From Natrialba aegyptia DSM 13077 (lineage in GTDB: Archaea > Halobacteriota > Halobacteria > Halobacteriales > Natrialbaceae), in the NCBI RefSeq assembly GCF_000337535.1, contig NZ_AOIP01000060.1:1-64000 (forward strand): a stretch of 64,000 nt of DNA. The letters are read 5' to 3'. Below the pieces are notes generated by a model that was given only the letters and a program-made list of their open reading frames with translations, searched no databases and had not been told where the DNA came from. Each line of letters opens with the position of its first letter. The stretch's first letter is position 1. Position numbers and translations under genes: made by a program. Of the stretch, positions 36,115-45,612 are shown one piece after another.

Positions 36115-36875
36115 TAAAATCCGGATCGTCGCTGAATCCACACCGAACCGTCGAGGCGTCGCTTGCCGAACCGCTGAAGACGGTTCAGACAGAGCTGGGT
36201 CCCGAAGACCGTGAGGCGCGAATCCTCGCGATGTTAGAGCGCGTCGGGATGACGCCGCCCCACGACTACGCCCCGACGGTATCCCCATCAACTGAGCGGC
36301 GGGGAGAAACAGCGCGTCGCACTGGTTCGAGCGCTGTTGATGAATCCGGACCTCACCCTGGCCGACGAGGCCGTGAGCGCGCTCGACGTCTCACTGCGCG
36401 TCGAAGTGATGGACCTAATGCTCGAGCTCCAGGACGCATTCGACACGTCGTTTCTCTTTATCTCACACGACCTTTCGAACGCTCGCTACTTGGCCGAGCA
36501 CGCCGACGGTCGACTCGGCGTGATGTACCTCGGTGAACTCGTTGAACTCGGTGATGCGGAAGAAGTGCTCCGAAACCCACAGCACCCCATACGAAGGTGT
36601 TGAAGTGGGTGACTCCTTCCCTCGGCATTGAGAAGGGTCCGGCAGAGCCGCCGGTTCTGGAGACCGATATCCCCGATCCGGTCGATCCACCCGCCGGCTG
36701 CCGGTTCCACACGCGGTGTCCGTACGCGACTGAACACTGCCGTGAAACGACCCCTGACAGGCGCTCGGTCGGCGAGGCGTCCCACCGAGCGTCCTGCTTT
36801 CGTAGCGGGGAAGACAGCGAATACTGGCACAGCGAGCCGCTCGAGGGAGCCAGCCTCGACGCCGACGAGCGGTAA
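36115..36875 (+). pseudogene. Oligopeptide/oligosaccharide ABC transporter ATPase (OppF/DppF-like), broken
   Basis: The remnant starts at a SSLNPHRTVEASLAEPLKT segment and has lost the N-terminal half with Walker A. It runs to RVGMTPPHDYA, then needs a frame change in a run of C at ~36270 to reach YPHQLSGGEKQRVALVRALL. Walker B reads LTLADEAVSALD, with Leu-Ala-Asp where LLLADEP is expected. A second single-base change near 36593 is needed to join NPQHP to KVLKWVTPSL. The rest includes the Opp-type C-terminal Cys motif (CRFHTRCPYATEHC). It lies between the GH3 and GH16 genes on the opposite strand, probably what is left of the transporter for the glucan products. Confidence 0.82.
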
Positions 36876-37040
36876 CGGCGGTTCGCGGCCGTCCGTTTCA
36901 GTGACATGGTTCTCGCGTGGGCTCCTCGAATAAATGAAGCGGTCTCGGTCAGCTGTTGCCCTCACAATGGGATGCCCGTTCCGCCGGTGGCACACCACTG
37001 AATAAGAGATCCCCCCACCGGTTATCGTCTCGATTCGTGC

Positions 37041-38894
37041 TTACGCTTCGGTGAACAGTCGAACGTAGTCGATCTCCATCCGCTGCGGGAAGGTCGTCGT
37101 TTCGTCGGGCGAGCCGGGCCACTCGCCGCCGACGGCGCAATTGAGAATCAACCAGAAGGGGCCGTCGTCGAACACCCAGTCGTTACCGCCGCTCTCGACG
37201 TCCTCGCGGGTGACCGTGAAAAAGTGCTCGCCGTCGACGTACCACTTGATCACACCGGGGTCCCACACGACGGAGAAGACGTGGAAGTCGTCGGCGAAGA
37301 CGCCACTGTCGAGGTGATAGTCCCCGCCGATGGAGCCGCCGCCCGAGTAACCGGGTCCGTGGACGGTTCCGTGGACCGCCGCGGGTTCGTTACCGACCAG
37401 TTCCATGATGTCGATCTCGCCGTCGTCCGGCCAGGCCGTGTCGCCGGCCGGTAACATCCAGTGGGCCGGCCACAGTCCCTGGTCCTCGACGAGCTTCGAA
37501 CGGAAGTCGACGCGACCGTACTGGAAGTCCAGATTCCCCTGGGTCACCAGCTTCCCCGACGTATAGTCGTACGTTCCGTGTTCGTCCGACGCCTGTTCCT
37601 CGCGAATCTCGACGACCAGATTGCTATTCTCAACCCACCTGTTGTCCTGGCTGTAATACTGCTCCTCGCTGTTCCCCCAGCCAGGGGCGCCGTAGTCGTG
37701 GCCATTCCCCTCCTGATCCACCCAGACGCTCGTATCGAGCGAGTCGCCGTCGAAGTGGTCGGCGAAGAACTGGTTCCAGGACCGGCCGTCGAGGTTCCCT
37801 GGATCGTCGGGATAGGTCGCCCCAGCGTCATCGCCCGCGGGGCGCAACTCGAGATAGTTGAAGTTCCAGTCACCGGTCTCCGCGTAGACTCGAACGACGT
37901 GTTGACCGGCGGCCAGATTGACTGAACCGGCGGCAATAGTCGTCCACTCTTGCCAGCCGCCGGTGGCATCGAACTCGATCGAGCCGGTGACGTCGGTCCC
38001 GTCGACCTCGACGCGAACCCGTCCGCCCGAGGTCGAGGCGACTCGAAGATCCAGGTCGTAGGTATCGTCACCGTCGACGTCAACGGTGTACTCGAGCCAC
38101 TCGTCGGCCGCGATCCAGCCGACGTTGTACCCGCCCTCGGTTGCGGACTCGATATCGACATCGTCGTCGCGGTACGCGCCGCCGGCGTTCCCCGATGTGG
38201 TGTCGTGATAGGCGACACCTTCGCCACCGGTATCGTAGTCTTCGGCCTCGATGCGACCGGGAATCGTCCACGCCGATCCGCCGTACGGCTGCTGGCCGGA
38301 TGAGCCGTCGCCGGTGGCTTCGACCACCCTGATCGCGTTGATCACGGCGTTGTCGACATCGCCAGTAGCCGATATCGTGAGCGTCCCGCCGGAAACATCG
38401 ACGCCGGAAACCGTCCGCACCAGCGCCGCGTCGTGACCGACCTCGGCGTAGATGTCGAGATCGGCGACCGCCTCGGTACCCGCTACCGAAACATCGAACA
38501 CGCGATCGCCGCTCGCCTCCCAGTACGTCTCGGCGAAGTGGAGTTCCACGTCGTACGTCCCGGCAGCGAGTTCAATGTCGTAGCTGAACTCGCCGTATCG
38601 CTCGCTCCGGTAGAGGTCGTCGTCGTCGGTACCGGCGATCGAATCGCTCGACTGTGCAGCGCTCCCGCCGCTATAACTCGTATCTGCCCGATAGTCAGTC
38701 CCGTCCGCAGCCGTGTAGGCACTCCCGCCGGCGTTGACCGCGAACGCGACGTCACCGGGAGCCGCACTCGCGACTGAACTCGCAAGACCGGAACCGGCTG
38801 CGGTCGCCGCAGCCGCACCCAGAAACCGCCTGCGCGGAATGGTCGCGTCTGTCGAATCCTCTGCGCTCCGTGCTTCGTGTCGTTTGTTTTTCAT
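37041..38894 (-). CDS. Secreted malectin-CBM6-GH16 endo-1,3-beta-glucanase (laminarinase)
   Basis: A 617-aa extracellular enzyme. The ATG at 38894 is the start; the upstream in-frame codon is only TTG. The Tat signal (PRRRFLGAAAATAAGSG) is near residue 22. A malectin-like domain (~50-190), a CBM6 carbohydrate-binding module (~210-355) and a GH16 catalytic domain (~375-617) follow. The GH16 signature EIDIME gives nucleophile Glu493 and acid/base Glu498. W-rich cleft residues (GLWPAHWMLP) are as in laminarinases. It should cut internal beta-1,3-linkages of laminarin, callose or curdlan. Confidence 0.94.
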   Translation of the reverse strand: MKNKRHEARSAEDSTDATIPRRRFLGAAAATAAGSGLASSVASAAPGDVAFAVNAGGSAYTAADGTDYRADTSYSGGSAAQSSDSIAGTDDDDLYRSERYGEFSYDIELAAGTYDVELHFAETYWEASGDRVFDVSVAGTEAVADLDIYAEVGHDAALVRTVSGVDVSGGTLTISATGDVDNAVINAIRVVEATGDGSSGQQPYGGSAWTIPGRIEAEDYDTGGEGVAYHDTTSGNAGGAYRDDDVDIESATEGGYNVGWIAADEWLEYTVDVDGDDTYDLDLRVASTSGGRVRVEVDGTDVTGSIEFDATGGWQEWTTIAAGSVNLAAGQHVVRVYAETGDWNFNYLELRPAGDDAGATYPDDPGNLDGRSWNQFFADHFDGDSLDTSVWVDQEGNGHDYGAPGWGNSEEQYYSQDNRWVENSNLVVEIREEQASDEHGTYDYTSGKLVTQGNLDFQYGRVDFRSKLVEDQGLWPAHWMLPAGDTAWPDDGEIDIMELVGNEPAAVHGTVHGPGYSGGGSIGGDYHLDSGVFADDFHVFSVVWDPGVIKWYVDGEHFFTVTREDVESGGNDWVFDDGPFWLILNCAVGGEWPGSPDETTTFPQRMEIDYVRLFTEA

Positions 38895-39270
38895 AATTTG
38901 CAATTGGATTGTATCCGATGTCTCCCGACGGATCGGCGTCTTCCGACCACGCTTGCGGTAGTGTCACTCTATCGACTCATCGACTCGACGCGAGCCACCG
39001 GAAGACACAATAGATGTCACAGTCACATCAATGATAAAAGTAATTCTTCATAATTGACGTGTTTGGCCGGTTCGTACGGCTTGTCTTTCGTGCCGACCGC
39101 GGTTGCTCCTGACTCGACGCCCCGTCGTAGCGGCAACCGAGAACGCGGGCCTCGTCACTCACGCAGGGGTGGTCAGCGACCGGGTCGGCACTCGCGTGCG
39201 GATCCGAGTCAAACGCCGGTCCGACGAGTTCACTGGAGCGGTCACGATCGAGTTCGAGAAGCGTCGTCGA
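38895..39270. other. Intergenic region between GH16 gene and regulator
   Basis: About 375 bases hold the GH16 promoter area (AT-rich 38895-38915 and 39010-39060). No gene was recognised; the remaining frames have no haloarchaeal acidic character. Confidence 0.45.
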
Positions 39271-40407
39271 TCAATCGTCTTCCGATTCGAGCGCGGCCGC
39301 CGATACGTCGTCGCCGTCGGCGCTCTCCCCACTGTTCGGTTCGTCGAACTCGATGGCCTCGAGCGTAATCTGGACCGCCTCGATATCCTCGTAAACGGTC
39401 CCCCATCCGCCGACGCTGTACAGGTCGCCATCGGCGGCCAGCGTCAGTTGCAGGAAGCCGGCTACCTCCTCGAACGATGGACGGCCCTCAGACCGGTAAA
39501 CGCCCGGGTATCCGATGTCGGTGACGACCCCGGTGATCTCGCAGGCGTCGTTCGTGTCGGCCCACGTCCCGTCGACAGTCACTGCGACGGTCGCTCCGTC
39601 CCGCCAGAGCGGCGCGACGTCCTGGACGAACTCTTCGAGAGTCATGTAGATGTAGGGCGGGTCGGTATCCTCGTACACCGTCTCCCAGAGCGCCCAGACG
39701 CCCGTCTGGAAGTACCAGTGGAAGATAAACGAGAGAATGTAGTCGTCGATCAGAACGCCGAACGGTCTGTTGGCCCAATCGTTCGGCGTAAAGCACGTCT
39801 GCGTGCGGTCTGCCACGAGCAGGAACGGCCCCGGAATTCGGCACGCGCGAAGTTCTGTCACCGTTTCTTCGAACGAGACGGTCGCGAGTTGCGCTTCCAG
39901 ATCGACCCCGTATACCGCCACCTTCGTGATGACGCCGCGATCGCGGGCGTCCTCCAGGGCGTTCGTGAGGGTCCGGAATTGGTCGACGGTCGCCGACAGT
40001 TCGATGAAGCTCTCCGCGTCCCGAATCAGGTCTCGCGCCCGGTCGATGACCGTCTCCTCGTGTTTGACGACGCTTACCTTGTGGTCGCTAACTGCCGGTT
40101 GCTCCCACCGATCTTCGATCGCATCCGCCGCCGAGTTCATCAGCTCGCTCCGGGACCGGAGTTCGCGGAGAACGGTGATCGGCTCCCGCGGGCGGGCGTG
40201 GAGTTTGTCCTGATCGAACGTCTCGATGTAGTCCATCCGCTCGAGAGCGCGAAGGACGTCGTAGATCTGGGACACCGGGACGGAACAGCGCTTGGCGACC
40301 GCCACCGCCGGCATCATTCCTTGCTCGAGTAGCGTGATGTATGCGTCGGCCTGGTACGAGGTCAACCCCGCGTCCTGTAGCGCGTCCCGGAGTGGGTCCC
40401 TGTCCAT
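39271..40407 (-). CDS. TrmB-family transcriptional regulator (sugar-responsive)
   Basis: A 378-aa regulator. The N-terminal winged helix-turn-helix (~1-80: LTSYQADAYITLLEQG...VPVSQIYDVLRALERMDYIE) is followed by a coiled linker (~85-110) and a TrmB-type sugar-sensing domain (~110-360). A Ser/Asp-rich acidic tail closes the protein. TrmB proteins bind maltose, glucose or other sugars and control sugar-uptake and glycolytic genes in archaea. Its position between the GH16 and GH81 genes, on the same strand, makes it the likely regulator of this glucan locus. Confidence 0.9.
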   Translation of the reverse strand: MDRDPLRDALQDAGLTSYQADAYITLLEQGMMPAVAVAKRCSVPVSQIYDVLRALERMDYIETFDQDKLHARPREPITVLRELRSRSELMNSAADAIEDRWEQPAVSDHKVSVVKHEETVIDRARDLIRDAESFIELSATVDQFRTLTNALEDARDRGVITKVAVYGVDLEAQLATVSFEETVTELRACRIPGPFLLVADRTQTCFTPNDWANRPFGVLIDDYILSFIFHWYFQTGVWALWETVYEDTDPPYIYMTLEEFVQDVAPLWRDGATVAVTVDGTWADTNDACEITGVVTDIGYPGVYRSEGRPSFEEVAGFLQLTLAADGDLYSVGGWGTVYEDIEAVQITLEAIEFDEPNSGESADGDDVSAAALESEDD

Positions 40408-40512
40408 GCCCCCATCACTGGAGCAGCCGCTAATCAGTCTTTTGCAAAATCGGGCCGGATCGATGTCTTCGCCACCGATCCGGTCCGTCTCTATCCAGCC
40501 GATCGGAACCGG

Positions 40513-43167
40513 TCAGTACTGGTGTGTGAACGCAGCAGAGACGTACTGCCCACCAGCCCCGTCGTCCCAGACGAACCGGACATCGATCGAGTCGCCATCA
40601 TCGGCGGCGTCACGAGTGTGGACGTGGGTGCCTCCGTCGGCCGCCATGCGATACCCGATCCAGCCGCCGCCGTCGTCGAACTGCACGTCCGCCCAGTCGG
40701 CAGCGTCGTTCGGATCGAACTCCCAGTGACCGCCGTCCGAAACGGTCGCAGTCCATCCACCACCGGCGTCTCCGGAATAGGTCTCTCCATCACCATCGCC
40801 ACCGTCGCCGCCGTCGCCACCATCACCACCGTCGCCGCCGTCGCCACCATCACCACCGTCGCCGCCATCACCACCATCATCACCGGTAGCCGTCGCCATC
40901 GAGTTCGCCGGGACGGACAACTGCGTCCCATCGGAGAAGGAGACGGTCTGCTCGGAGTCGCCGGCGTTGTAGGCAACGTAGGTCCGCTGGGTCCCGTCGC
41001 TAAACACCTGGTAGAACGGCGTATCAGCGGTAACGTCGCCATCCGGTGCGCCCATCGCACGAAGGTTGTAGATCCAGTGATACGTCTGGGCGCGGGTGTG
41101 GCCGCCCTCGACCTCGTACTCGTCCTTTCGCGCCTCGAACTTGTCGACGGCATCCTGTCCGTCGGAGAACGCCCGGTACATCCACATGAGATCCGGCCAG
41201 TAGCTGAACTCGTCGGTCCCCTTGTTCGCGACGAGTTCGTCGTAGTTCGCTTCGGGGGCCGCATCGTCCCACCCCAGGTGGAGTGAGTAGCCGGCGAGCG
41301 GGAGCCAGTTGATACCGTGGATGGCCTCCTCGTCCGCGGTCCACCAGGTGGCGTAGGCGTAGCCGTTGCCCCACACCATCCCGGCGGTGTCGTAGTCCCA
41401 CGAGTCGGGGTGATTCGTGTCGTCGGCGTCGAACCAGTACTCGTGGACGGCGTGGAGTTCGGTCGTGTACAGGTAGACGCCGAAGTCCCGCAGTTCCGCG
41501 TTGTCGGTGTATTCGCCCCACTCGATGATCGCCGCGTACGCGTTGAGCGCTTCGGAGGAGGATTCCTGGTTGTTCCCGTCGGCGAACTCTGCGCCGCCTC
41601 CTTCCGCCCAGGAGTGCCCGCAGTAGGGGCTGAAGTTCCGGGCGAAGGGGAACATATCGTCTTCGCGATCGGGGGTTGCGTAGTCGCGAATCAGGTGCTC
41701 GATCATGCCGCCCCATTCGGATGCAGTGCCCCACCCGGGGTTCGTACGCGCGATCTCGGCGGCGGCGCGGACGTAGTACCCGTAGTGGAAGTGGTGATCG
41801 GACAGCGACGACGCCGAGCCGTGGCTCTCGGGATACCCGAGCAGGGTCCCCCAGTTGTCGTCGTAGTAGAACAGTTCGTCCGATCCGCTCTCGGCCTGCA
41901 GCCACCGCTCGAGGTGGTCGCGAAGTGAGCCGACGATATCGTCGCGCTTGTCGCTCGAGCCGAACTGTTCGGCAAGCGCCTTGCTCTCGACCAGTCGGCC
42001 GTAGTCCTTGCCGACGTTGTACGTGTCTGGCCCGTCGATCGCGGTACCGATCTCGTCGATATATCCCCGTAGTTCCGCGGTATCGTACTCTCCTTCGTCG
42101 GGCAAGAACGGGAGCATGCCGCCGTAGTCGTAGGTCGTCGAGAACGATGGTCCGGCAACGACGCGCATCTCTCCGCGCGGGGACGTGTAGGTCGTGCCCA
42201 ACGTCTCGTCGTCGCTGTATTTCCACTGGTGGGGATGCAGGGCTGTGATCGTTCCCGCCGCCGCGCTCTCGGGTCTATCGGCAGTCTCGAAGCTGTAGGT
42301 CGTGTGGACCGCGGCATTTGCCTGATCGTACTCCCAGTCGACCTGGGTGTCGGTGACGAAATTGTACGCGTACGCCTCGAACGTCTCGAGGGATCCGGTC
42401 TCGGGAAGGGCTGCGATCGAGCAGTATCCCGCGCCGCCGAGGTCGTTGGCGAGCGTGTCGGTCCCGATGCCCGTCCAGTTCGTTCCCGAGGGGGCGAACA
42501 ACCCGTAGTGATGACCGGAGACCGTGACGCCGAGAACGTTGCCCTCGTCGGCCCAAACCGCCGGCACATCGTCAAAACCGATCTCGGCGCCGCCGCCACC
42601 GTATTCGCAGAACACGAACGGTGATCCCTGTGCGAACGTTGCACGCAGTGTGGTGGCGGTTCCATCGCCCCAGACCGCATCGACCGACCAGTCGCCGTGA
42701 TCGTCGAGACGCGCGTCGCCGAAGCTATCGGTACCCGCATGTCCGATCGTCAGATCGCGCCCCCGATTGTCCATTACTGTTGTCGACCCATCGATCCACT
42801 CGGTCGGATTCTTGACGAGAAGACCGTCCTCTTCCGCCCGAAGCATCAGCGGCTGAGAGAACATGTTCTCGGAGAACGAGTTCCAGACGAGACTCGACCA
42901 CCAGTCGTTGGTCGGAACCGGATCGCCGCCGAACTCCGGTGTCGTCCAGATAGCCGCCTGTGGTGCCTCCGCTCCCGATGGCAACGCTGTCGTGTAGCTG
43001 CCATTGCCGACCGGAACATGACTACTCGCGCCAACTGTGCCGACTGCACCGACCGCTCCTGCCGCTGAAGCGGCGCTGATCAGTTTGCAGTAGTCCCTGC
43101 GCGAGACGTCGCTCGAGTGTAGTTCGCTGTCGATGCCCTCGCCATCCGACGGTTGTTTATCGTTCAT
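40513..43167 (-). CDS. Secreted GH81 endo-1,3-beta-glucanase with C-terminal extra domain
   Basis: An 884-aa exported enzyme with ATG at 43167 (MNDKQPSDGE); the frame is open further upstream. The Tat motif SRRDYCKLIS has Arg23-Arg24. The GH81 domain covers ~60-700, with candidate catalytic residues Asp457 (SLSDHHFHYGYY), Glu535 and Glu539 (NQESSSEALNAY). A linker of tandem Gly-Gly-Asp repeats (~763-793) leads to an ~85-residue beta-rich domain (WTATVSDGGHWEFDPND onward) with many aromatic residues, likely carbohydrate-binding but not recognised. It releases oligosaccharides from beta-1,3-glucan, together with the GH16 enzyme. Confidence 0.94.
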   Translation of the reverse strand: MNDKQPSDGEGIDSELHSSDVSRRDYCKLISAASAAGAVGAVGTVGASSHVPVGNGSYTTALPSGAEAPQAAIWTTPEFGGDPVPTNDWWSSLVWNSFSENMFSQPLMLRAEEDGLLVKNPTEWIDGSTTVMDNRGRDLTIGHAGTDSFGDARLDDHGDWSVDAVWGDGTATTLRATFAQGSPFVFCEYGGGGAEIGFDDVPAVWADEGNVLGVTVSGHHYGLFAPSGTNWTGIGTDTLANDLGGAGYCSIAALPETGSLETFEAYAYNFVTDTQVDWEYDQANAAVHTTYSFETADRPESAAAGTITALHPHQWKYSDDETLGTTYTSPRGEMRVVAGPSFSTTYDYGGMLPFLPDEGEYDTAELRGYIDEIGTAIDGPDTYNVGKDYGRLVESKALAEQFGSSDKRDDIVGSLRDHLERWLQAESGSDELFYYDDNWGTLLGYPESHGSASSLSDHHFHYGYYVRAAAEIARTNPGWGTASEWGGMIEHLIRDYATPDREDDMFPFARNFSPYCGHSWAEGGGAEFADGNNQESSSEALNAYAAIIEWGEYTDNAELRDFGVYLYTTELHAVHEYWFDADDTNHPDSWDYDTAGMVWGNGYAYATWWTADEEAIHGINWLPLAGYSLHLGWDDAAPEANYDELVANKGTDEFSYWPDLMWMYRAFSDGQDAVDKFEARKDEYEVEGGHTRAQTYHWIYNLRAMGAPDGDVTADTPFYQVFSDGTQRTYVAYNAGDSEQTVSFSDGTQLSVPANSMATATGDDGGDGGDGGDGGDGGDGGDGGDGGDGGDGDGETYSGDAGGGWTATVSDGGHWEFDPNDAADWADVQFDDGGGWIGYRMAADGGTHVHTRDAADDGDSIDVRFVWDDGAGGQYVSAAFTHQY
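40793..40885 (-). repeat. Tandem 9-bp repeats encoding the Gly-Gly-Asp linker of the GH81 enzyme
   Basis: About ten near-perfect 9-bp units (variants of CCACCGTCGCC on the plus strand) encode GGD triplets. The array is in frame and can change length by slippage without disrupting the protein. It is not a CRISPR array because there are no spacers. Confidence 0.85.
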
Positions 43168-44505
43168 AACTGTCTCCCGATAGCGCCCGGGCGCGGCCCT
43201 CCGGCGGTGAACGCGTCCGCCGACTCTCTCCGTCCAGTACTCCGCGCAGTCGCGTTCCGGCATTGCCGCTTCGACGGTCGTTCTACAGCCGCCGCACCAC
43301 TATACGCTATTACCATAGGTTCATCCGGAATGTATTATATTTTTCTACTAGTTATAAACACAACGCCATGATTGAGAGCGGAACGCACCGTGGATCGTTC
43401 GAGCGATAAGATGAGAGCAATGGGATTGATGGGTGTCAGACTGCCGAGTCGGCGACGGTAACTGAGATACCTTTGATACGTCCAAGCAAAGACATCCGTC
43501 ACAGAGGTCGGCTATCTTATGTGTTATTTTTTCACACTATAATTCCGGGAAACACCAGGGAGGAGCGGGGTGTAAACAACAACAAATCGACATGTACTCG
43601 GGTAACAGACATATTTCCAACAATCGATCGTTCATGTCTCAAGCGGCTCTACGAACGGTCACTCATTTCGTGCCGGTAGCCAGCGGGAGAGTTCAACCTC
43701 GGAAGCAGCCGGGGAACCGATGGAACCAGGTCGGGAGTTACTTCCGCATCACGAACCGGCGACCCACACACTGAAACGGTGCTACGCATACCTTTACCCG
43801 TGTACTATTGTAAATCAAAGCAGGCTCCGTCGAGACCCGTAGCCCGCCGTCACTGGCCGGTCTAGCGCGTTCCTCACTCAGGTTAGAGCTGAACTCGTCG
43901 TAGTGGAACGAAATCGAGGACCCCGATCCGCTGGAACGTTGCAGCGTTACCGTGGATCACGAAATTACAAACGCCCCGCTTCTTGTCGCTTCGGAGAACT
44001 CGGCGGTCCATGAAGAGACGCTCACTATCCACAGTCGCGATTACGAAGCGTTCAGCGAAGGCTGCCGGATAGTGTATGGATTATTATCTGCAATACTATG
44101 TCGAAATAATACCCAGAAAAAGCAGTCGGAAAATGAGAGAGAACGACCGTATTTCCCGTTATCTACAGTAGTAAGCACCGTACTAACGATTTTTCAGAGA
44201 GGGCTTCACCAATACCGGACAAAGGTGGTGTATTCTAGCAAATATGAAGCGATTTACTGCCGGAGAGAAAGTATCTCATCGGAAAACAGCCAATGTATCC
44301 AAAAAAGTGGGGTTCCAACCAAGACGCATAGATCGGTGTCAAACTTCGGCATAGTATTGCACGTATTAAGAAATACATTTGGACACCACAAGACCGGCAC
44401 TCCCGTCGCACATCTACCTAACGGCTGTTTCAGCAACGTATCGAATCAAGAGAGTTCAACAGAGCCTAATATATACAACGAACGGGACCGTAGCTCGAGA
44501 TCGAG
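43168..44505. other. Long low-G+C intergenic region, no gene seen
   Basis: Over 1.3 kb separates two divergent genes with no recognisable coding region. G+C is clearly lower than in flanking genes, and short frames (43952-44941 plus strand, 44254-44436 minus strand) lack acidic composition and known motifs. It may contain decayed mobile DNA. The TATA-like TAATATATA at 44468-44476 belongs to the htrA-like gene. Confidence 0.5.
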
Positions 44506-45612
44506 ATGTCCATGCAGACATCCACACGTCGGAGATTTCTCGCGTTCAGTAGCGTGTCGCTCACAACCGGACTTTCGGGCTGTAGTTCGTCGCTCTTTCG
44601 CGCCGAGGACGATCCATCACAATCCGATCCCTCGACGGAGTCGACCAAATCGGAGACACAACCGCGGGCCGCTGGAAACGATTACACGGCGGTCTACCGA
44701 GAGACGATCTCCTCGGTCGTGCTGGTTCAGACGAAGACCGGACAGGGAACGGGATTCCAGTACGACGAAGACCACGTCGTCACGAACGCCCACGTCGTCG
44801 GAAACGCGGAGACGGCCCAACTACGATACTCCGATGGAGCCTGGAGCGACGGAAGCGTCCGAGGAACGGACGCACACAGCGATCTCGCCGTTATCCGGGC
44901 CGAGTCCGTACCAGATTCGGCACGCCCGCTGTCCTTTGTAGCGGACACGCCCGTGGTCGGACAGGAAGTCGTCTCCATCGGAAACCCGTACAACCTCGAT
45001 GGAACGGTGACGACGGGGATCATCAGCGGCACCGATCGATTGATTCCATCCCCCTCCGGCTACCGAATCCCCGACTCGATTCAGACGGATGCTGCGGTGA
45101 ACCCGGGCAACAGCGGCGGGCCGTTGATGTCGCTCGACGGAACGGTTCTCGGCGTCGTGAACTCGAAGCAAGGAGACAACATCGCGTTCGGCATCTCTGC
45201 CGCACTCACACAGCGCGTCGTCCCCCGGCTTATCGACACGGGAACGTACGACCACGCCTACATGGGTGTCTCGCTCGAAAACGTGACGCCGTCGATTGCC
45301 GAGGCAAACGGTATGCACGACTCTCGCGGGCAGTTAGTCGTCCAGACGACTCGAGGCGGGCCGGCGGACGGCGTATTGCAACCGAGTTCGATCCGATCCG
45401 TCAACGGAACTCGCATCCCCGTCGGCGGCGACGTTATCCTCGAAATCGAGGGAGCAGCGATGGACACGTTCGAGGACTTGGCGGGATACCTCGCACTGGA
45501 AACGCGTCCCGAGGATTCGATTCAGGTGACCGTCCTCCGGGACGGAGGCGAACAGACGGTCGACCTGACGCTCGCCGCCCGGCCCGAGCGATCACAGTCA
45601 CCGCTCAGATGA
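44506..45612 (+). CDS. HtrA/DegP-like serine protease, Tat lipoprotein
   Basis: A 368-aa extracytoplasmic protease. The Tat motif TRRRFLAFSS (~6-15) and lipobox GLSGCSS (Cys26) suggest membrane anchoring. The S1C trypsin-fold domain (~60-250) has the intact triad His in VVTNAHVVG, Asp in HSDLAVI and Ser in NPGNSGGPL. A PDZ domain follows (~265-355, GVSLENVTPSIAEANG). It is expected to remove or refold damaged surface proteins. TAATATATA about 35 bases upstream supports a start here (ATG 44506, or Met3). It overlaps the convergent ZIP gene by 8 bp at the 3' end. Confidence 0.93.
   Translation: MSMQTSTRRRFLAFSSVSLTTGLSGCSSSLFRAEDDPSQSDPSTESTKSETQPRAAGNDYTAVYRETISSVVLVQTKTGQGTGFQYDEDHVVTNAHVVGNAETAQLRYSDGAWSDGSVRGTDAHSDLAVIRAESVPDSARPLSFVADTPVVGQEVVSIGNPYNLDGTVTTGIISGTDRLIPSPSGYRIPDSIQTDAAVNPGNSGGPLMSLDGTVLGVVNSKQGDNIAFGISAALTQRVVPRLIDTGTYDHAYMGVSLENVTPSIAEANGMHDSRGQLVVQTTRGGPADGVLQPSSIRSVNGTRIPVGGDVILEIEGAAMDTFEDLAGYLALETRPEDSIQVTVLRDGGEQTVDLTLAARPERSQSPLR

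Noticed and set aside
40793-40885. Short tandem repeats considered as a CRISPR array
   Set aside because: Units are 9 bp with no spacers and encode an in-frame Gly-Gly-Asp linker.
43952-44941. Plus-strand frame running into the start of the htrA-like gene
   Set aside because: Its 3' part overlaps the htrA-like gene in another frame, and its 5' part lies in low-G+C DNA without coding character.
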